Below are positions 55,544 through 63,688 of a stretch of 64,000 nucleotides of DNA, piece after piece. Positions within the stretch are counted from its first letter, which is position 1, and every line of letters begins with the position of its first letter. The position numbers were made by a program, and so were the translations under genes. Source of the DNA: Leptothermofonsia sichuanensis E412. GTDB taxonomy: Bacteria > Cyanobacteriota > Cyanobacteriia > Leptolyngbyales > Leptolyngbyaceae. The stretch spans positions 4,526,001 through 4,590,000 of the forward strand of contig NZ_CP072600.1 of NCBI RefSeq assembly GCF_019891175.1, in the 5' to 3' direction. The notes below the pieces were generated by a model that made no database searches, had not been told where the DNA came from, and saw only the letters and a program-made list of their open reading frames with translations.

Positions 55544-56257
55544 CTATATCTGGCGCACAACTGGTTTGCCATCCACAACTTCGCCCACCAGAACCAGATC
55601 TGTCAGCCCGACAAACAAACCATTCTCCAGCACTCCTGGAATATTGTTGAGGGTCTTTTCCAACTCAGCCGGATTGTCAATGCCATTTTCAAACTTGACA
55701 TCCAGAATCAAGTTGCCCTGATCCGTAACAACAGGTCCAGATTTTTTCACGGCCATTCGCAGTTGGGGCTTACCACCCAATTTCTCAATGGTTTTGGAAA
55801 CCGGATTCAACGCCCGTGGTAACACTTCCACAGGTAGCAAAAAGCCCAAATTGAGTTTCTCGACCAGCTTGCTGCTATCCACAATCACAATGAACTGTTT
55901 AGCAAATGCAGCCACCAGCTTTTCTTGAGTGTGAGCAGCCCCACCCCCTTTGATCAGATTCTTTTGAGGATCCACTTCATCAGCACCGTCGATCGCAATG
56001 TCAATACAATCAACTTCATTCAATGTGCTGAGAGGAATATTGCATTCCCGCGCCAGTACCTCGCCCTGAAATGAAGTGGTAATGCCCCTGATGTCCTTCA
56101 GGTCACCAGTTCTGAGGCGATCGCCCAATGCCTGGATCATAAATGCCGCCGTTGACCCGGTTCCCAAGCCTACAATAGAACCTGACTGCACCATTGCTGC
56201 CGCGGCTTCTCCAACCTGCTTTTTCATCTGTGTACTGGGGTCAAGCTCTGTGCTCAT
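55544..56257 (-). CDS. rpiA: Ribose-5-phosphate isomerase A
   Basis: 237 residues. Hallmarks are [60 protein letters not shown] and the C-terminal [15 protein letters not shown]. It interconverts ribose 5-phosphate and ribulose 5-phosphate for the Calvin-Benson cycle and the pentose phosphate pathway. GAGG lies 12 bases before the ATG. Divergent from the TPR gene; the 226-bp gap presumably holds both promoters. Confidence 0.97.
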   Translation of the reverse strand: MSTELDPSTQMKKQVGEAAAAMVQSGSIVGLGTGSTAAFMIQALGDRLRTGDLKDIRGITTSFQGEVLARECNIPLSTLNEVDCIDIAIDGADEVDPQKNLIKGGGAAHTQEKLVAAFAKQFIVIVDSSKLVEKLNLGFLLPVEVLPRALNPVSKTIEKLGGKPQLRMAVKKSGPVVTDQGNLILDVKFENGIDNPAELEKTLNNIPGVLENGLFVGLTDLVLVGEVVDGKPVVRQI

Positions 56258-56483
56258 GAAACTCTCAACCTCACGATTCTTAACTCTGAACGTTTAACTC
56301 TCAACGCTGACATCTAACCACAACCCACAACCAATACCTGAAGACCCCCCTCTCTCCACTTCACCCTGCGGGAACGCCAGAGGCAAACACCTCTCACCTC
56401 TTCCTCCTCGCTAACAACCAACAACTAAAAACTATCCCCCCACAAATCCCCCGTCAGTCAGTCTACTATTTCCGGGCGATCTT

Positions 56484-57788
56484 ATGAGCCAAGCCAATGA
56501 TTTTTCAGAAGTGGATTATCAGTTCTATGCTGTTCTGACACCGGAAGAGCGCCGTCAGAAGCTTCAGGACGAGGCTACCCCGGTGGAAATTCGAGTGATG
56601 TTGCTTTACCAGCAAGGACAGACGTGGGCAGATCACCAGCAGTATGAGGCGGCGATCTCCAGCTATGACCAGGCGCTTGCCCACGCACCTGGTTTTTGTG
56701 CAGCCTGGTACCATCGGGGACTTATCCTGGAAAAACTGGGGCGGATGGAGGCGGCGATCGCCAGTTATGACCAGATGCTTCAACTCAAACCAGATGACGC
56801 GAGAGCCTGGAAAAGTCGGGGTGACGTGTTGCTGAAAATGGGGCGGCAGCGAGAGGCACTGGCTAACTATGAAGAGGCACTGGAGTTGGACCTGGAAGAT
56901 GCTGGCATATGGCGAAGCCGGGGACGGGCATTGAAAGAAATAGGCGACTATGAGGAGGCGCTGTTCAGTTACGACCAGTTACTTCAGCTTGAACCAGAAG
57001 ACTATTGCGCCTGGAGAGAACGGGCGGCGCTGCTGTCCAGGTTGCGGCGCTACCCAGAGGCACTGGAAAGCTATGACCATGCCCTGAAAATTAAGCCAGA
57101 TGCGCACCACCTCTGGAATCTGCGTGCCCTTACCCTGGCCAAAATTGACCGGCATGAAGAGGCCCTGGAGAGTTGTGAGCAGGCACTGGCAGTCAAGCCA
57201 GATGAATTTAATACCTGGCGGGTTAAAACACTGGTCCTGGAACAATTAGATCGTTACGAAGAGGAGATTGAAAGCTGCGATCGCGCCTTGGACCTAAACC
57301 CAGACGACCACGAACTCTGGATCCATCGGGCAGCGGCTTTGAAAAAGTTAAACCGCAATCCAGAGGCACTAAAAAGCTATGACCGGGCATTAGAACTCAG
57401 TCCTGCCGACTACAAACTGTGGCATCAACGGGGATTAACACGGCGAAAGCTGGGCCAGGTAAACGGTGCGATCACTGATTTTGAGCGTGCCCTGGAACTC
57501 CGACCTGACTTTTATGCAGCCACCCGCAGCAAATTATTTCTCCTGATCACAACGGGACACATCCTTACGTACTTCACGGATTCTAGCAACCTGGCTGAAC
57601 GCGAGAAGCTATACCGCGACCTGAGGAATGTCCTGGATGTCTTTGTAAAGAATAAGCTCCCGACCCTGATCGTTGTAGCACTGGTTGTTCTGTCTGCGAC
57701 CCAAAGTCGAGTGATTGGCATAACCATTGCCGGAATTTTTCTACTGATCACAGTAATCAGTGATTTTATTTCCGAATCCCAACAATAG
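56484..57788 (+). CDS. TPR-repeat protein with C-terminal membrane segments
   Basis: 434 residues. Nine tetratricopeptide repeats run from about residue 48 to 355, each ending in units such as EAAISSYDQALAHAP, EEALFSYDQLLQLEP and PEALKSYDRALELSP. The C-terminus (about 385-428) has two hydrophobic stretches (LPTLIVVALVVLSAT, VIGITIAGIFLLITVISDFI) suggesting membrane anchoring. TPRs bind partner proteins; no partner is evident in the neighbourhood. Single gene. Confidence 0.85.
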   Translation: MSQANDFSEVDYQFYAVLTPEERRQKLQDEATPVEIRVMLLYQQGQTWADHQQYEAAISSYDQALAHAPGFCAAWYHRGLILEKLGRMEAAIASYDQMLQLKPDDARAWKSRGDVLLKMGRQREALANYEEALELDLEDAGIWRSRGRALKEIGDYEEALFSYDQLLQLEPEDYCAWRERAALLSRLRRYPEALESYDHALKIKPDAHHLWNLRALTLAKIDRHEEALESCEQALAVKPDEFNTWRVKTLVLEQLDRYEEEIESCDRALDLNPDDHELWIHRAAALKKLNRNPEALKSYDRALELSPADYKLWHQRGLTRRKLGQVNGAITDFERALELRPDFYAATRSKLFLLITTGHILTYFTDSSNLAEREKLYRDLRNVLDVFVKNKLPTLIVVALVVLSATQSRVIGITIAGIFLLITVISDFISESQQ

Positions 57789-57889
57789 GCTTGATCTTCA
57801 GCCAGTAGATTGCGTAGTGAAGAGGACACCCATCACCCATACCCTTTATGATAAAGATTCACTCGCCAATGAAGGCTAGTGATTCCATA

Positions 57890-58222
57890 AAAATCGCCCC
57901 TCCAGTTCGGAGGGGTTTCCTGTCTGTGTAGCAATGGTCCAGATATAGCAGGGGACAGAGAACAGGGGACGGGAGACAGAGAAGGAAAGATCACAGGATA
58001 GGGCTTTGAGCTTTCTAATTTTTCCTGGCCTGGATGGCGACTGCATATATAAACAAGAATCCCCCTGCGGTTTGCAGGGGGGTGTCTGTGGGAAAGAGGA
58101 GGGAGTTTACCGCAGAGGGCAGGGATAGGAGATAACTTAGAAAGGACGACAGGATAAGGTTTTGAGCTTTCTAACAGGTTCTCACCTTGATAGCGACCAC
58201 GACTTGATAGCGACCACGATAC
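57890..58222. repeat. Imperfect tandem duplication of about 155 bp with terminator-like hairpins
   Basis: Unit 1 has the hairpin CCCCTCC/GGAGGGG (57896-57914) and TTTGAGCTTTCTAA at about 58007. Unit 2 has CCCCCTGC/GCAGGGGG (58066-58083) and the same TTTGAGCTTTCTAA at about 58161. At the right edge CTTGATAGCGACCACGA is repeated twice (58188-58221). On the minus strand the first hairpin is followed by GATTTTTATGG, as in a terminator. No gene is seen here. Confidence 0.55.
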
Positions 58223-58230
58223 TTCCCAGG

Positions 58231-58404
58231 CTAGCGTTCGTATTGAGTGCCCCGGTAGCACAGTTGAACATGCATGGCAGGCTGAGCATGGACGTGGCTG
58301 ACTGCATAGCGATTGCCGCGATACAGTCCTTCGCATTGGGCTGAGCCAGTTTCCAGGATTACTTTAGAGCGATGGTAGCGATTGCCACGGAATTTCAGAA
58401 TCAT
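58231..58404 (-). CDS. DUF4278-type small protein
   Basis: 57 residues, ATG at 58404 and TAG at 58231-58233. The chain has the DUF4278 pattern: MILKFRGNRY at the start, GLYRGNRYAV in the middle and LCYRGTQYER at the end, three YRG-type elements. Function unknown; the family is common in cyanobacteria. A family A repeat lies 34 bp upstream. After the stop the sequence continues with two more TCGTGGTCGCTATCAAG units resembling an extended YRGRYQ tail, so the stop may be recent. Confidence 0.7.
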   Translation of the reverse strand: MILKFRGNRYHRSKVILETGSAQCEGLYRGNRYAVSHVHAQPAMHVQLCYRGTQYER

Positions 58405-58437
58405 AGAGAAAATCCTTTGAGTGGTGGGGGCGAAGCA

Positions 58438-58495
58438 CCATCCGAAAACGTCCTCAGTCTGGATTTGGGCTTTGGCCGTTGGGGCTTTTCGGATG
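58438..58495. repeat. Family A repeat, copy 5
   Basis: ATCCGAAAACGTCCTCAGTC on the left, TTTGGGCTTTGGCCGTTGG in the centre and CTTTTCGGATGA on the right. The inverted ends are kept except the final GG. It sits just upstream of the DUF4278 gene. Confidence 0.7.
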
Positions 58496-58639
58496 ACTTG
58501 TACTTGAGTTGACAGGTTTAATCATGCCGGAATTGCCCGGTACATCTGGTGATCTCTCCCACAGGAGAATAGTGATATTTCTTTGGCACAAGTATGACTT
58601 AAGCCAGCCTGAATCAAATCATTGGTCACAGCGAACCAA

Positions 58640-58934
58640 GATCCGAGTCACAATGGTTTTGATTGGGGGCGATCGCCCCGGATGCTGCTCCTGCTCATTG
58701 TCCCCCCAACAGCCTTACACAGCTTTCCTTTCCGTGTTTAACTCTGACAATAATCTGCTGGGGACTTTCTCTACTCCGGATACATCCTCCCTGACATTAG
58801 ATAATTCGGCAGTTTTTCTGGGGGTTCTAAGTGATAAAGAAAACATTGCACGCCTTGAATTCAGTTCCTCAGAACCTGATCGTGCGATTGGAATCAATAC
58901 CCTCAGCATTACCACCGCCGAAACCGACCTCTAA
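58640..58934 (+). pseudogene. Fragment of a secreted beta-sandwich protein
   Basis: An open frame whose 3' part reads PYTAFLSVFNSDNNLLGTFS and FLGVLSDKENIARLEFSSSE and IGINTLSI. This resembles the last strands of exported cyanobacterial proteins that carry a PEP-CTERM tail, but the sorting tail and signal peptide are absent. The 5' part is not protein-like, and the end overlaps the convergent DUF2808 gene by 26 bp. A decayed remnant is the simplest reading. Confidence 0.35.
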
Positions 58935-59493
58935 AGCCGAAACTGTCGTAGCTGTCATAGATATGAATACGCCCGTAGCCCAGAAACTGCCCCCTTGGTT
59001 TTTCTCCAGCAGGAAAGGCCGTTACCCCATATAGATAAACCCCACCAACATCAGGATTGCGATTGGCGTATAGCTCAATGGTGATCTTCCGCCCTGGAAG
59101 TACAGGGGGTTCAAACTCTACAGTGATTAGCCGTCTTTCTGGATCTCTGGTCACGGCTTTAATGGGCAGCTTTGCTCCAGATTGACGGCGACTGCCTTCA
59201 TAGGCCTCGGTTCTACTGAGATCAAAGTAGGCATAGGCAACGTTATTTTCCTGAGCGATCGTCACTTTGTGTAGGGGTTCTCCAGCATTTTCGGGGATTG
59301 TGATTGTAAAGGCATACCATGACCCCCAGAAGTAAACGGCGTTTTGCGAGGCTGAAGCCCCATCCAGAATGGGCATACCCGTAAATGCTACGGTTCCATC
59401 GGGCAGTTGCACGGCACGAGCAGACAGGACACCGGTTCCAAGCACAGGCAATGACACTGCCAGAATTGCCCCCAGACGGGACCACCGGATCAT
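58909..59493 (-). CDS. DUF2808 secreted protein
   Basis: 194 residues. Signal peptide (LGAILAVSLPVLGTGVLSARA) then the DUF2808 domain: WYAFTITIPENAGEPLHKVTIAQ, YFDLSRTEAYEGSRR, ITVEFEPPVLPGRKITIELYANRNPDVGG, and a C-terminal GYGRIHIYDSYD. The family is nearly restricted to cyanobacteria and of unknown role. Expected in the periplasm or associated with the outer membrane. Single gene. Confidence 0.88.
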   Translation of the reverse strand: MIRWSRLGAILAVSLPVLGTGVLSARAVQLPDGTVAFTGMPILDGASASQNAVYFWGSWYAFTITIPENAGEPLHKVTIAQENNVAYAYFDLSRTEAYEGSRRQSGAKLPIKAVTRDPERRLITVEFEPPVLPGRKITIELYANRNPDVGGVYLYGVTAFPAGEKPRGQFLGYGRIHIYDSYDSFGFRGRFRRW

Positions 59494-59711
59494 TTGTGAA
59501 ATCCCCCATAGTGCTGATATAGATAGCTTAACGCACCCATTTATGCGCCATCACACATAACAGACCGAAATCAGTTTATGAGCGTGATTCAGAGGCGCTG
59601 CCTCCAGTAAACTTCACAAAAGACAGCGCCCCCCATCGGACATCTCCAGGCAGAGATGTGGAAACGAGAGATGCTCAGAATTTATGTTCTTCAACAGCGA
59701 TTAAAGAGAGA

Positions 59712-59806
59712 TATAGCCCTTTTTAAGGGTGTGAGGTACAGTGAAGGGTGCAGAGCACCCCGCTGTGCCTTACATCCCCGTACCTCATTCAATTGAGAAA
59801 CGCTAT
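59712..59806. repeat. Family B repeat, copy 4
   Basis: Starts TATAGCCCTTTTTAAGGGTG and ends TCAATTGAGAAACGCTATA. Full length, same orientation as copies 1 and 2. It is separated by 27 bp from the family D MITE at 59833. The 59494-60012 gap otherwise shows no gene. Confidence 0.8.
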
Positions 59807-59832
59807 AGGAAAACGATACTTCCCGTTTCTGG

Positions 59833-59941
59833 CTAGTGTTCTGCCAGGAAAATTTTGACGGGTCGCAGACCCTCAAAATTTAACTCCAATCAGCCTTTCA
59901 GTATTCAGTTACCTGTCAAATTTAATTGGATAGACTACTAG
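59833..59941. mobile_element. 109-bp MITE (family D), copy 2
   Basis: Same length and about 95% similar by eye to the copy at 44044: CTAGTGTTCTGCCAGGAAAA to TTGGATAGACTACTAG. Both copies end in CTAG. No IS is adjacent here, showing that the unit is independent of the neighbouring IS at 44 kb. Confidence 0.8.
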
Positions 59942-60012
59942 ATTACGCCGTTTTGGAACAGCGCTAAGATCAGGCATATGGCAAATTTGATCTTGGAAGG
60001 GGATCTTAAGTT

Positions 60013-60447
60013 ATGGTACGGAAGTGCTTAAGTGGGCTGATTGCAGGCGCAGGCCTGTTTTTGATCAGTAGTAGTGTCATTCCAGCCTGGACTCAGACTC
60101 CACCAGCGGAAACCTTTCAACCAGGTCCCTGGCAGCCTGTGGCGAGGGTTAATCCCCGTCAACCGATTTCGATAAAAATTATTAATCGCACTGCAATTCC
60201 GATTGAATACATTTTGACCACCCAAACGGGTTTCCGACGGCTTTCTCCGGGACAGACCGCTCAACTTAGCAATTTTTCCCTGCCTGCGTATTTGAATATC
60301 AACCCAACCCGCGATCGCACTGCCATTACCTATCGCGTTTCTGTTTTAGAGAAAACCAACGCTGTCACGGTGGAGGTTTATCCTGCGGGTTCGGTTGGGC
60401 TGCACTCCATCAATATTGATCAGACCGGGGCAATTTATGTCTATTAA
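60013..60447 (+). CDS. Secreted hypothetical protein
   Basis: 144 residues. Signal peptide (LIAGAGLFLISSSVIPAWT) then a beta-rich domain (ISIKIINRTAIPIEYILTTQ, RRLSPGQTAQLSNF, ITYRVSVLEKTNAVTVEVYP). The pattern suggests a small sandwich-fold exported protein; no family name can be given. GGAAGGGG lies about 14 bases upstream of the ATG. Alone between repeats. Confidence 0.7.
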   Translation: MVRKCLSGLIAGAGLFLISSSVIPAWTQTPPAETFQPGPWQPVARVNPRQPISIKIINRTAIPIEYILTTQTGFRRLSPGQTAQLSNFSLPAYLNINPTRDRTAITYRVSVLEKTNAVTVEVYPAGSVGLHSINIDQTGAIYVY

Positions 60448-60560
60448 CGCCATGGGCAAACTGGAAGCCAGGATCCCTGATGTCTCGTGGACTTCAATTG
60501 AACTGACGGGTTAACCTCTTCAGACACCGGGGATCTGAAGATTGTCGCACTTCGCATTAT

Positions 60561-60675
60561 TGAGAATTGTGGATTCAATCAACCGAAAACCGCAGAATTC
60601 GACTACAGAAACCCAGAGAACACAAAGCCGTTTCTCTGTGCCCTCTGGGGTGAAATTTCAGGTTATAAAATCGTC
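60561..60675. repeat. Family C repeat
   Basis: GAGAATTGTGGATTCAATCA, then ACTACAGAAACCCAGAGA, arm CTCTGTGCCCTCTGGGG and TGAAATTTCAGGTTATAAAA. Near-identical in plan to the copy at 31105. It lies 36 bp downstream of the MoeZ-like gene (minus strand). Confidence 0.65.
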
Positions 60676-60710
60676 TTTTCTGAGCCAACTCTGGTGGTTA
60701 CCAGCCTGGG

Positions 60711-61886
60711 CTAATACTCCGGCACCGAGGAATCAACCTCCTTGCTCCAGGCGGTAATCCCCCCCTTCACATTGATCCCTTCAATCCCGGCCTTTTCTTT
60801 CAGGATGCTCAATGCCCTGGCAGAACGACCACCCATTTTGCAGTGGGCAATTAATCTGTGCCCATTGAGCAGTTCCTTTACCCTTTCCACACCAGAGCCA
60901 TTTTCAATATCGGGCAGGGGCACCAGCACTGCACCTGGAATCCTCGCAATATCCCACTCATGGGGATTGCGCACATCAATCAGGACAAAGTCATCGGCAC
61001 CACTATCGAGCAATTGCTTCAGTTCCTGCACGGTCATTTCCTGCATATTAGCCTTATCCTTCTCTTCAGCCGCTTTTGCCTGAGGAATACCACAAAACTC
61101 TTCGTAGTCGATTAATTGGTTAATCACAGGACGAACTGGATTTGGACGCAGTTTCAATTCACGGAACGTCATATCCAGAGCGTTGTATAGCAGGAGGCGA
61201 CCACTGAGAGTTTTGCCTGCGCCCAGGATGATCTTGACGGTCTCCGTTGCCTGAATTACCCCAATCACGCCGGGAAGAATCCCTAAGACGCCACCCTCGG
61301 CACAGGAGGGTACCAGTCCGGGTGGGGGAGGTTCAGGGTACAGGTCACGGTAATTGGGACCATCTTGATAATTAAAGACGGTGGCCTGCCCCTCAAACCG
61401 GAAAATGGAGCCGTAGACATTGGGTTTGCCCAACATGACACAGGCATCATTTACCAGATACCGGGTTGGAAAGTTGTCTGTCCCATCGACTACCACATCA
61501 TAGTCTTTGAAGATGTCCAGCGCATTCTCAGAACTGAGGCGGGTTTCGTAGAGGTCTACCTGGCAATAGGGGTTGATCTCATGGATCCGGTCTCTGGCAG
61601 ATTCGATCTTAGGTTTACCCACCCAGGATGTGCCGTGAATCACCTGACGCTGCAAGTTGGAGCTATCAACGACATCAAAATCAACAATGCCAATCCGTCC
61701 GATGCCTGCGGCTGCCAGGTAAAGCAGCAGGGGTGAACCAAGACCACCCGTACCCACACAGAGAACACTGGCGGCTTTCAGTCGCTTTTGCCCCTCCAAT
61801 CCCACTTCGGGCAAGATCAGGTGGCGTGAGTAGCGTTCATAGTCGTCCTTTGTAAGCTGAATGTCGTCAAGATTGGGATTTAGCAT
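60711..61886 (-). CDS. moeB: MoeZ/MoeB-type adenylyltransferase with rhodanese domain
   Basis: 391 residues. The E1-like domain has GTGGLGSPLLLYLAAAGIG for ATP, DGTDNFPTRYLVND and VPSCAEGGVLG with the probable catalytic Cys. A rhodanese domain (about 280-391) has active-site Cys in AHCKMGGRSARAL. It adenylates the C-terminal Gly of a ubiquitin-like sulfur carrier and passes sulfur to it, for molybdopterin, thiamine or cysteine pathways. The paired CxxC zinc motifs of E. coli MoeB are absent, as in MoeZ-type proteins. The JAMM gene is 74 bp upstream on the same strand. Confidence 0.92.
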   Translation of the reverse strand: MLNPNLDDIQLTKDDYERYSRHLILPEVGLEGQKRLKAASVLCVGTGGLGSPLLLYLAAAGIGRIGIVDFDVVDSSNLQRQVIHGTSWVGKPKIESARDRIHEINPYCQVDLYETRLSSENALDIFKDYDVVVDGTDNFPTRYLVNDACVMLGKPNVYGSIFRFEGQATVFNYQDGPNYRDLYPEPPPPGLVPSCAEGGVLGILPGVIGVIQATETVKIILGAGKTLSGRLLLYNALDMTFRELKLRPNPVRPVINQLIDYEEFCGIPQAKAAEEKDKANMQEMTVQELKQLLDSGADDFVLIDVRNPHEWDIARIPGAVLVPLPDIENGSGVERVKELLNGHRLIAHCKMGGRSARALSILKEKAGIEGINVKGGITAWSKEVDSSVPEY

Positions 61887-61960
61887 AGGGGAAGTAGAAG
61901 AGGATGAAAAGTGGAGCTAGTAGGGTAGAGACGTTCCTTCAGGGGCAGGATCTGGTGGCT

Positions 61961-62473
61961 TTAAAGATTCAGTATTAGCGACTCCCGTCGCATTCGGGAG
62001 CCTTCTATACTGTGAATGGCTTCGGGTTGAAACTGATGGTTCTCGTCCAGGACCCAGCTTTGAGCATTCGTGGCTTTGCCCTGGAGGACGGAAACAATCA
62101 GGTAGGAGTATTGGGACCAGGCAAGGCGGCGATCGCATTCTGAAGGAACCGCCGGATGGTCGGGATGGGAATGGTAAATCCCAATAATTTCCAGATTCTG
62201 CTGACGGGCATCCTTCATTGCAGACAGCATTTCTTCTGGAGCAATCCAGTAGTGGTGGGCTTTAGTGGCTGGCAAATGACTGGCTGGCGCCCTCTCTAGA
62301 AGCCCCTCCGCCATGTCGGCTGTCCAGCGATTTTCAGTGCTCCAAACGTTTAAGGTGACTCGCTCCAGCGCTGTGAGCTTGCCAACTAACAAACCGCAGC
62401 ACTCATCAGGATAAGTCCGCTCGGCATGGCTTACGATGGTTTCTAGCTGATGATCGTTAAGGATAAGAGCCAC
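61961..62473 (-). CDS. JAMM/MPN-domain metallopeptidase (Mec+/RadC-like deubiquitinase fold)
   Basis: 170 residues. The JAMM zinc site is complete: Glu in YPDECCGLLVG near residue 24 and HSHPDHPAVPSECD (HxH, then Ser and Asp). Bacterial JAMM enzymes of this type trim or release ubiquitin-like sulfur carriers such as CysO. With the MoeZ-like E1 just downstream it forms the pair seen in sulfur-transfer operons, although no carrier gene is visible in the window. E1 and JAMM genes also occur in some anti-phage operons, but nothing else here suggests that. Confidence 0.9.
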   Translation of the reverse strand: MALILNDHQLETIVSHAERTYPDECCGLLVGKLTALERVTLNVWSTENRWTADMAEGLLERAPASHLPATKAHHYWIAPEEMLSAMKDARQQNLEIIGIYHSHPDHPAVPSECDRRLAWSQYSYLIVSVLQGKATNAQSWVLDENHQFQPEAIHSIEGSRMRRESLILNL

Positions 62474-62569
62474 AGCAGAAGAACAGACACACTTCAGGAA
62501 CGCAACGTCCAGTCAAGTTTCCTATTGTAAAGCAGGATCTCTACCGGAATATCACTTTAAAGTTTCAGA

Positions 62570-62811
62570 TTTTAGGATCGAGGATTGAACGACCTGTAGA
62601 AATAACCACGAAGGCACAAAGGACACAAAGTAAGCTTCTGGTGCCCGATACCCTCTGGGCAGGCGGTACCAATGGATCTGAAAGCCTATCCGAAACCTTC
62701 TTCAGTCTGGAGTTGAGCTTTGTCCATTGGGGCTTTTCGGATAGGCTTTTAGTGTGCTTTGTGTCTTTGTGGTTCAACCTGAAACTGGCGGGTTATTTTC
62801 GGCAACCTCCA
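62570..62811. repeat. Family C repeat with family A element nested in it
   Basis: AACCACGAAGGCACAAAGGA, CTTCTGGTGCCCGATACCC and GGGCAGGCGGTACCAATGG open the unit. A full family A element (62680-62750, CCTATCCGAAACC to TTTTCGGATAGG) follows, then GTGTCTTTGTGGTTCAACC and CCTGAAACTGGCGGGTTATT. The tail is nearly the same as at 42.77-42.82 kb. No gene lies in 62474-62915. Confidence 0.7.
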
Positions 62812-62915
62812 CTAGCCTAAATTTACATTTTCGATTAATCCACGATTCCTGAAATTTCTCACTTTTGGGTCGAGTTGACCTATTCTAGGGGTGAATCCCT
62901 GTATCTTTGTGCTCT

Positions 62916-63629
62916 ATGCCTCTCACGATTCTTGTTGCAGATGACGATCTGGGCACCCGTCTATCTATCAGCGATTATCTTGAGGCAACCGGGTATTTTG
63001 TCGTCTCGGCTGAAAATGGCCGTGAGGCACTCAGGCTGGTTGAAGATTACCAGCCGCATCTGGTCGTAACGGATATCACCATGCCCCAGATGGACGGCTA
63101 TGAGCTGGTGCGCCAGATCCGCCAGCGTCCGGCTCTCCGATTGCTGCCAGTTGTGTTTTTAACAGCAAGAACCGAAACGCGAGAGCGGGTGCGGGGTTAT
63201 CAGATAGGCTGTGATGTTTACCTGTCTAAACCCTTTGAGTTGCAGGAACTGGGAGCGGTTATTCGCAATTTGCTGGAGCGCCAACAGATGATTGAGTCAG
63301 AATGGCGCTTTGCCAGAGGGGAAGGGGGGCTGACTGGCGAGGGAACTCAATCACCTGATGCGGCTCTTAAACCAGAAGCCCATCCAGAAACGGTGGAACC
63401 AGACAAGAAACCGCTGACCGCGATCGCGAGTGCAGCTTTCAATCTGACACCCCGCGAACAGGAGGTCTTAAAAGTACTGGCAGATGGCTTTTCCAATGTT
63501 CAAATTGGGGAACATTTGCATCTCAGCCCCCGCACCGTTGAAAAGCATGTGAGCAGTCTGCTCAAAAAAACAGACACCAGCAATCGTGCCGAACTTGTCC
63601 GCTTTGCCATGGATCACCACCTGGTATAA
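62916..63629 (+). CDS. NarL/FixJ-family response regulator
   Basis: 237 residues from the ATG at 62916 (MPLTILVADDDLG); an in-frame ATG three codons upstream is possible. The receiver domain has the DDD acidic pocket, phospho-acceptor Asp in VVTDITMPQMDG, Thr in FLTAR and Lys in LSKPFEL. A linker (about 130-170) leads to a LuxR-type HTH (LTPREQEVLKVLADGFSNVQ). It is a phosphorylation-dependent transcription regulator. No sensor kinase is adjacent, so its partner is unknown. Confidence 0.92.
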   Translation: MPLTILVADDDLGTRLSISDYLEATGYFVVSAENGREALRLVEDYQPHLVVTDITMPQMDGYELVRQIRQRPALRLLPVVFLTARTETRERVRGYQIGCDVYLSKPFELQELGAVIRNLLERQQMIESEWRFARGEGGLTGEGTQSPDAALKPEAHPETVEPDKKPLTAIASAAFNLTPREQEVLKVLADGFSNVQIGEHLHLSPRTVEKHVSSLLKKTDTSNRAELVRFAMDHHLV

Positions 63630-63688
63630 GAGCGCAGAAGATAGCAAGAGCCATGGGAGTCAGGATAAGCTTGCGATCGCAAAGGCGC

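Noticed and set aside
58509-58640. 5' half of the plus-strand frame next to DUF2808
   Set aside because: Not protein-like; only the 3' portion resembles a secreted protein fragment.
60711-62473. Anti-phage conjugation operon based on E1 plus JAMM genes
   Set aside because: No ubiquitin-like, E2 or cyclase (CD-NTase) gene is adjacent, and the E1 is a MoeZ type with rhodanese, a housekeeping sulfur-transfer enzyme.
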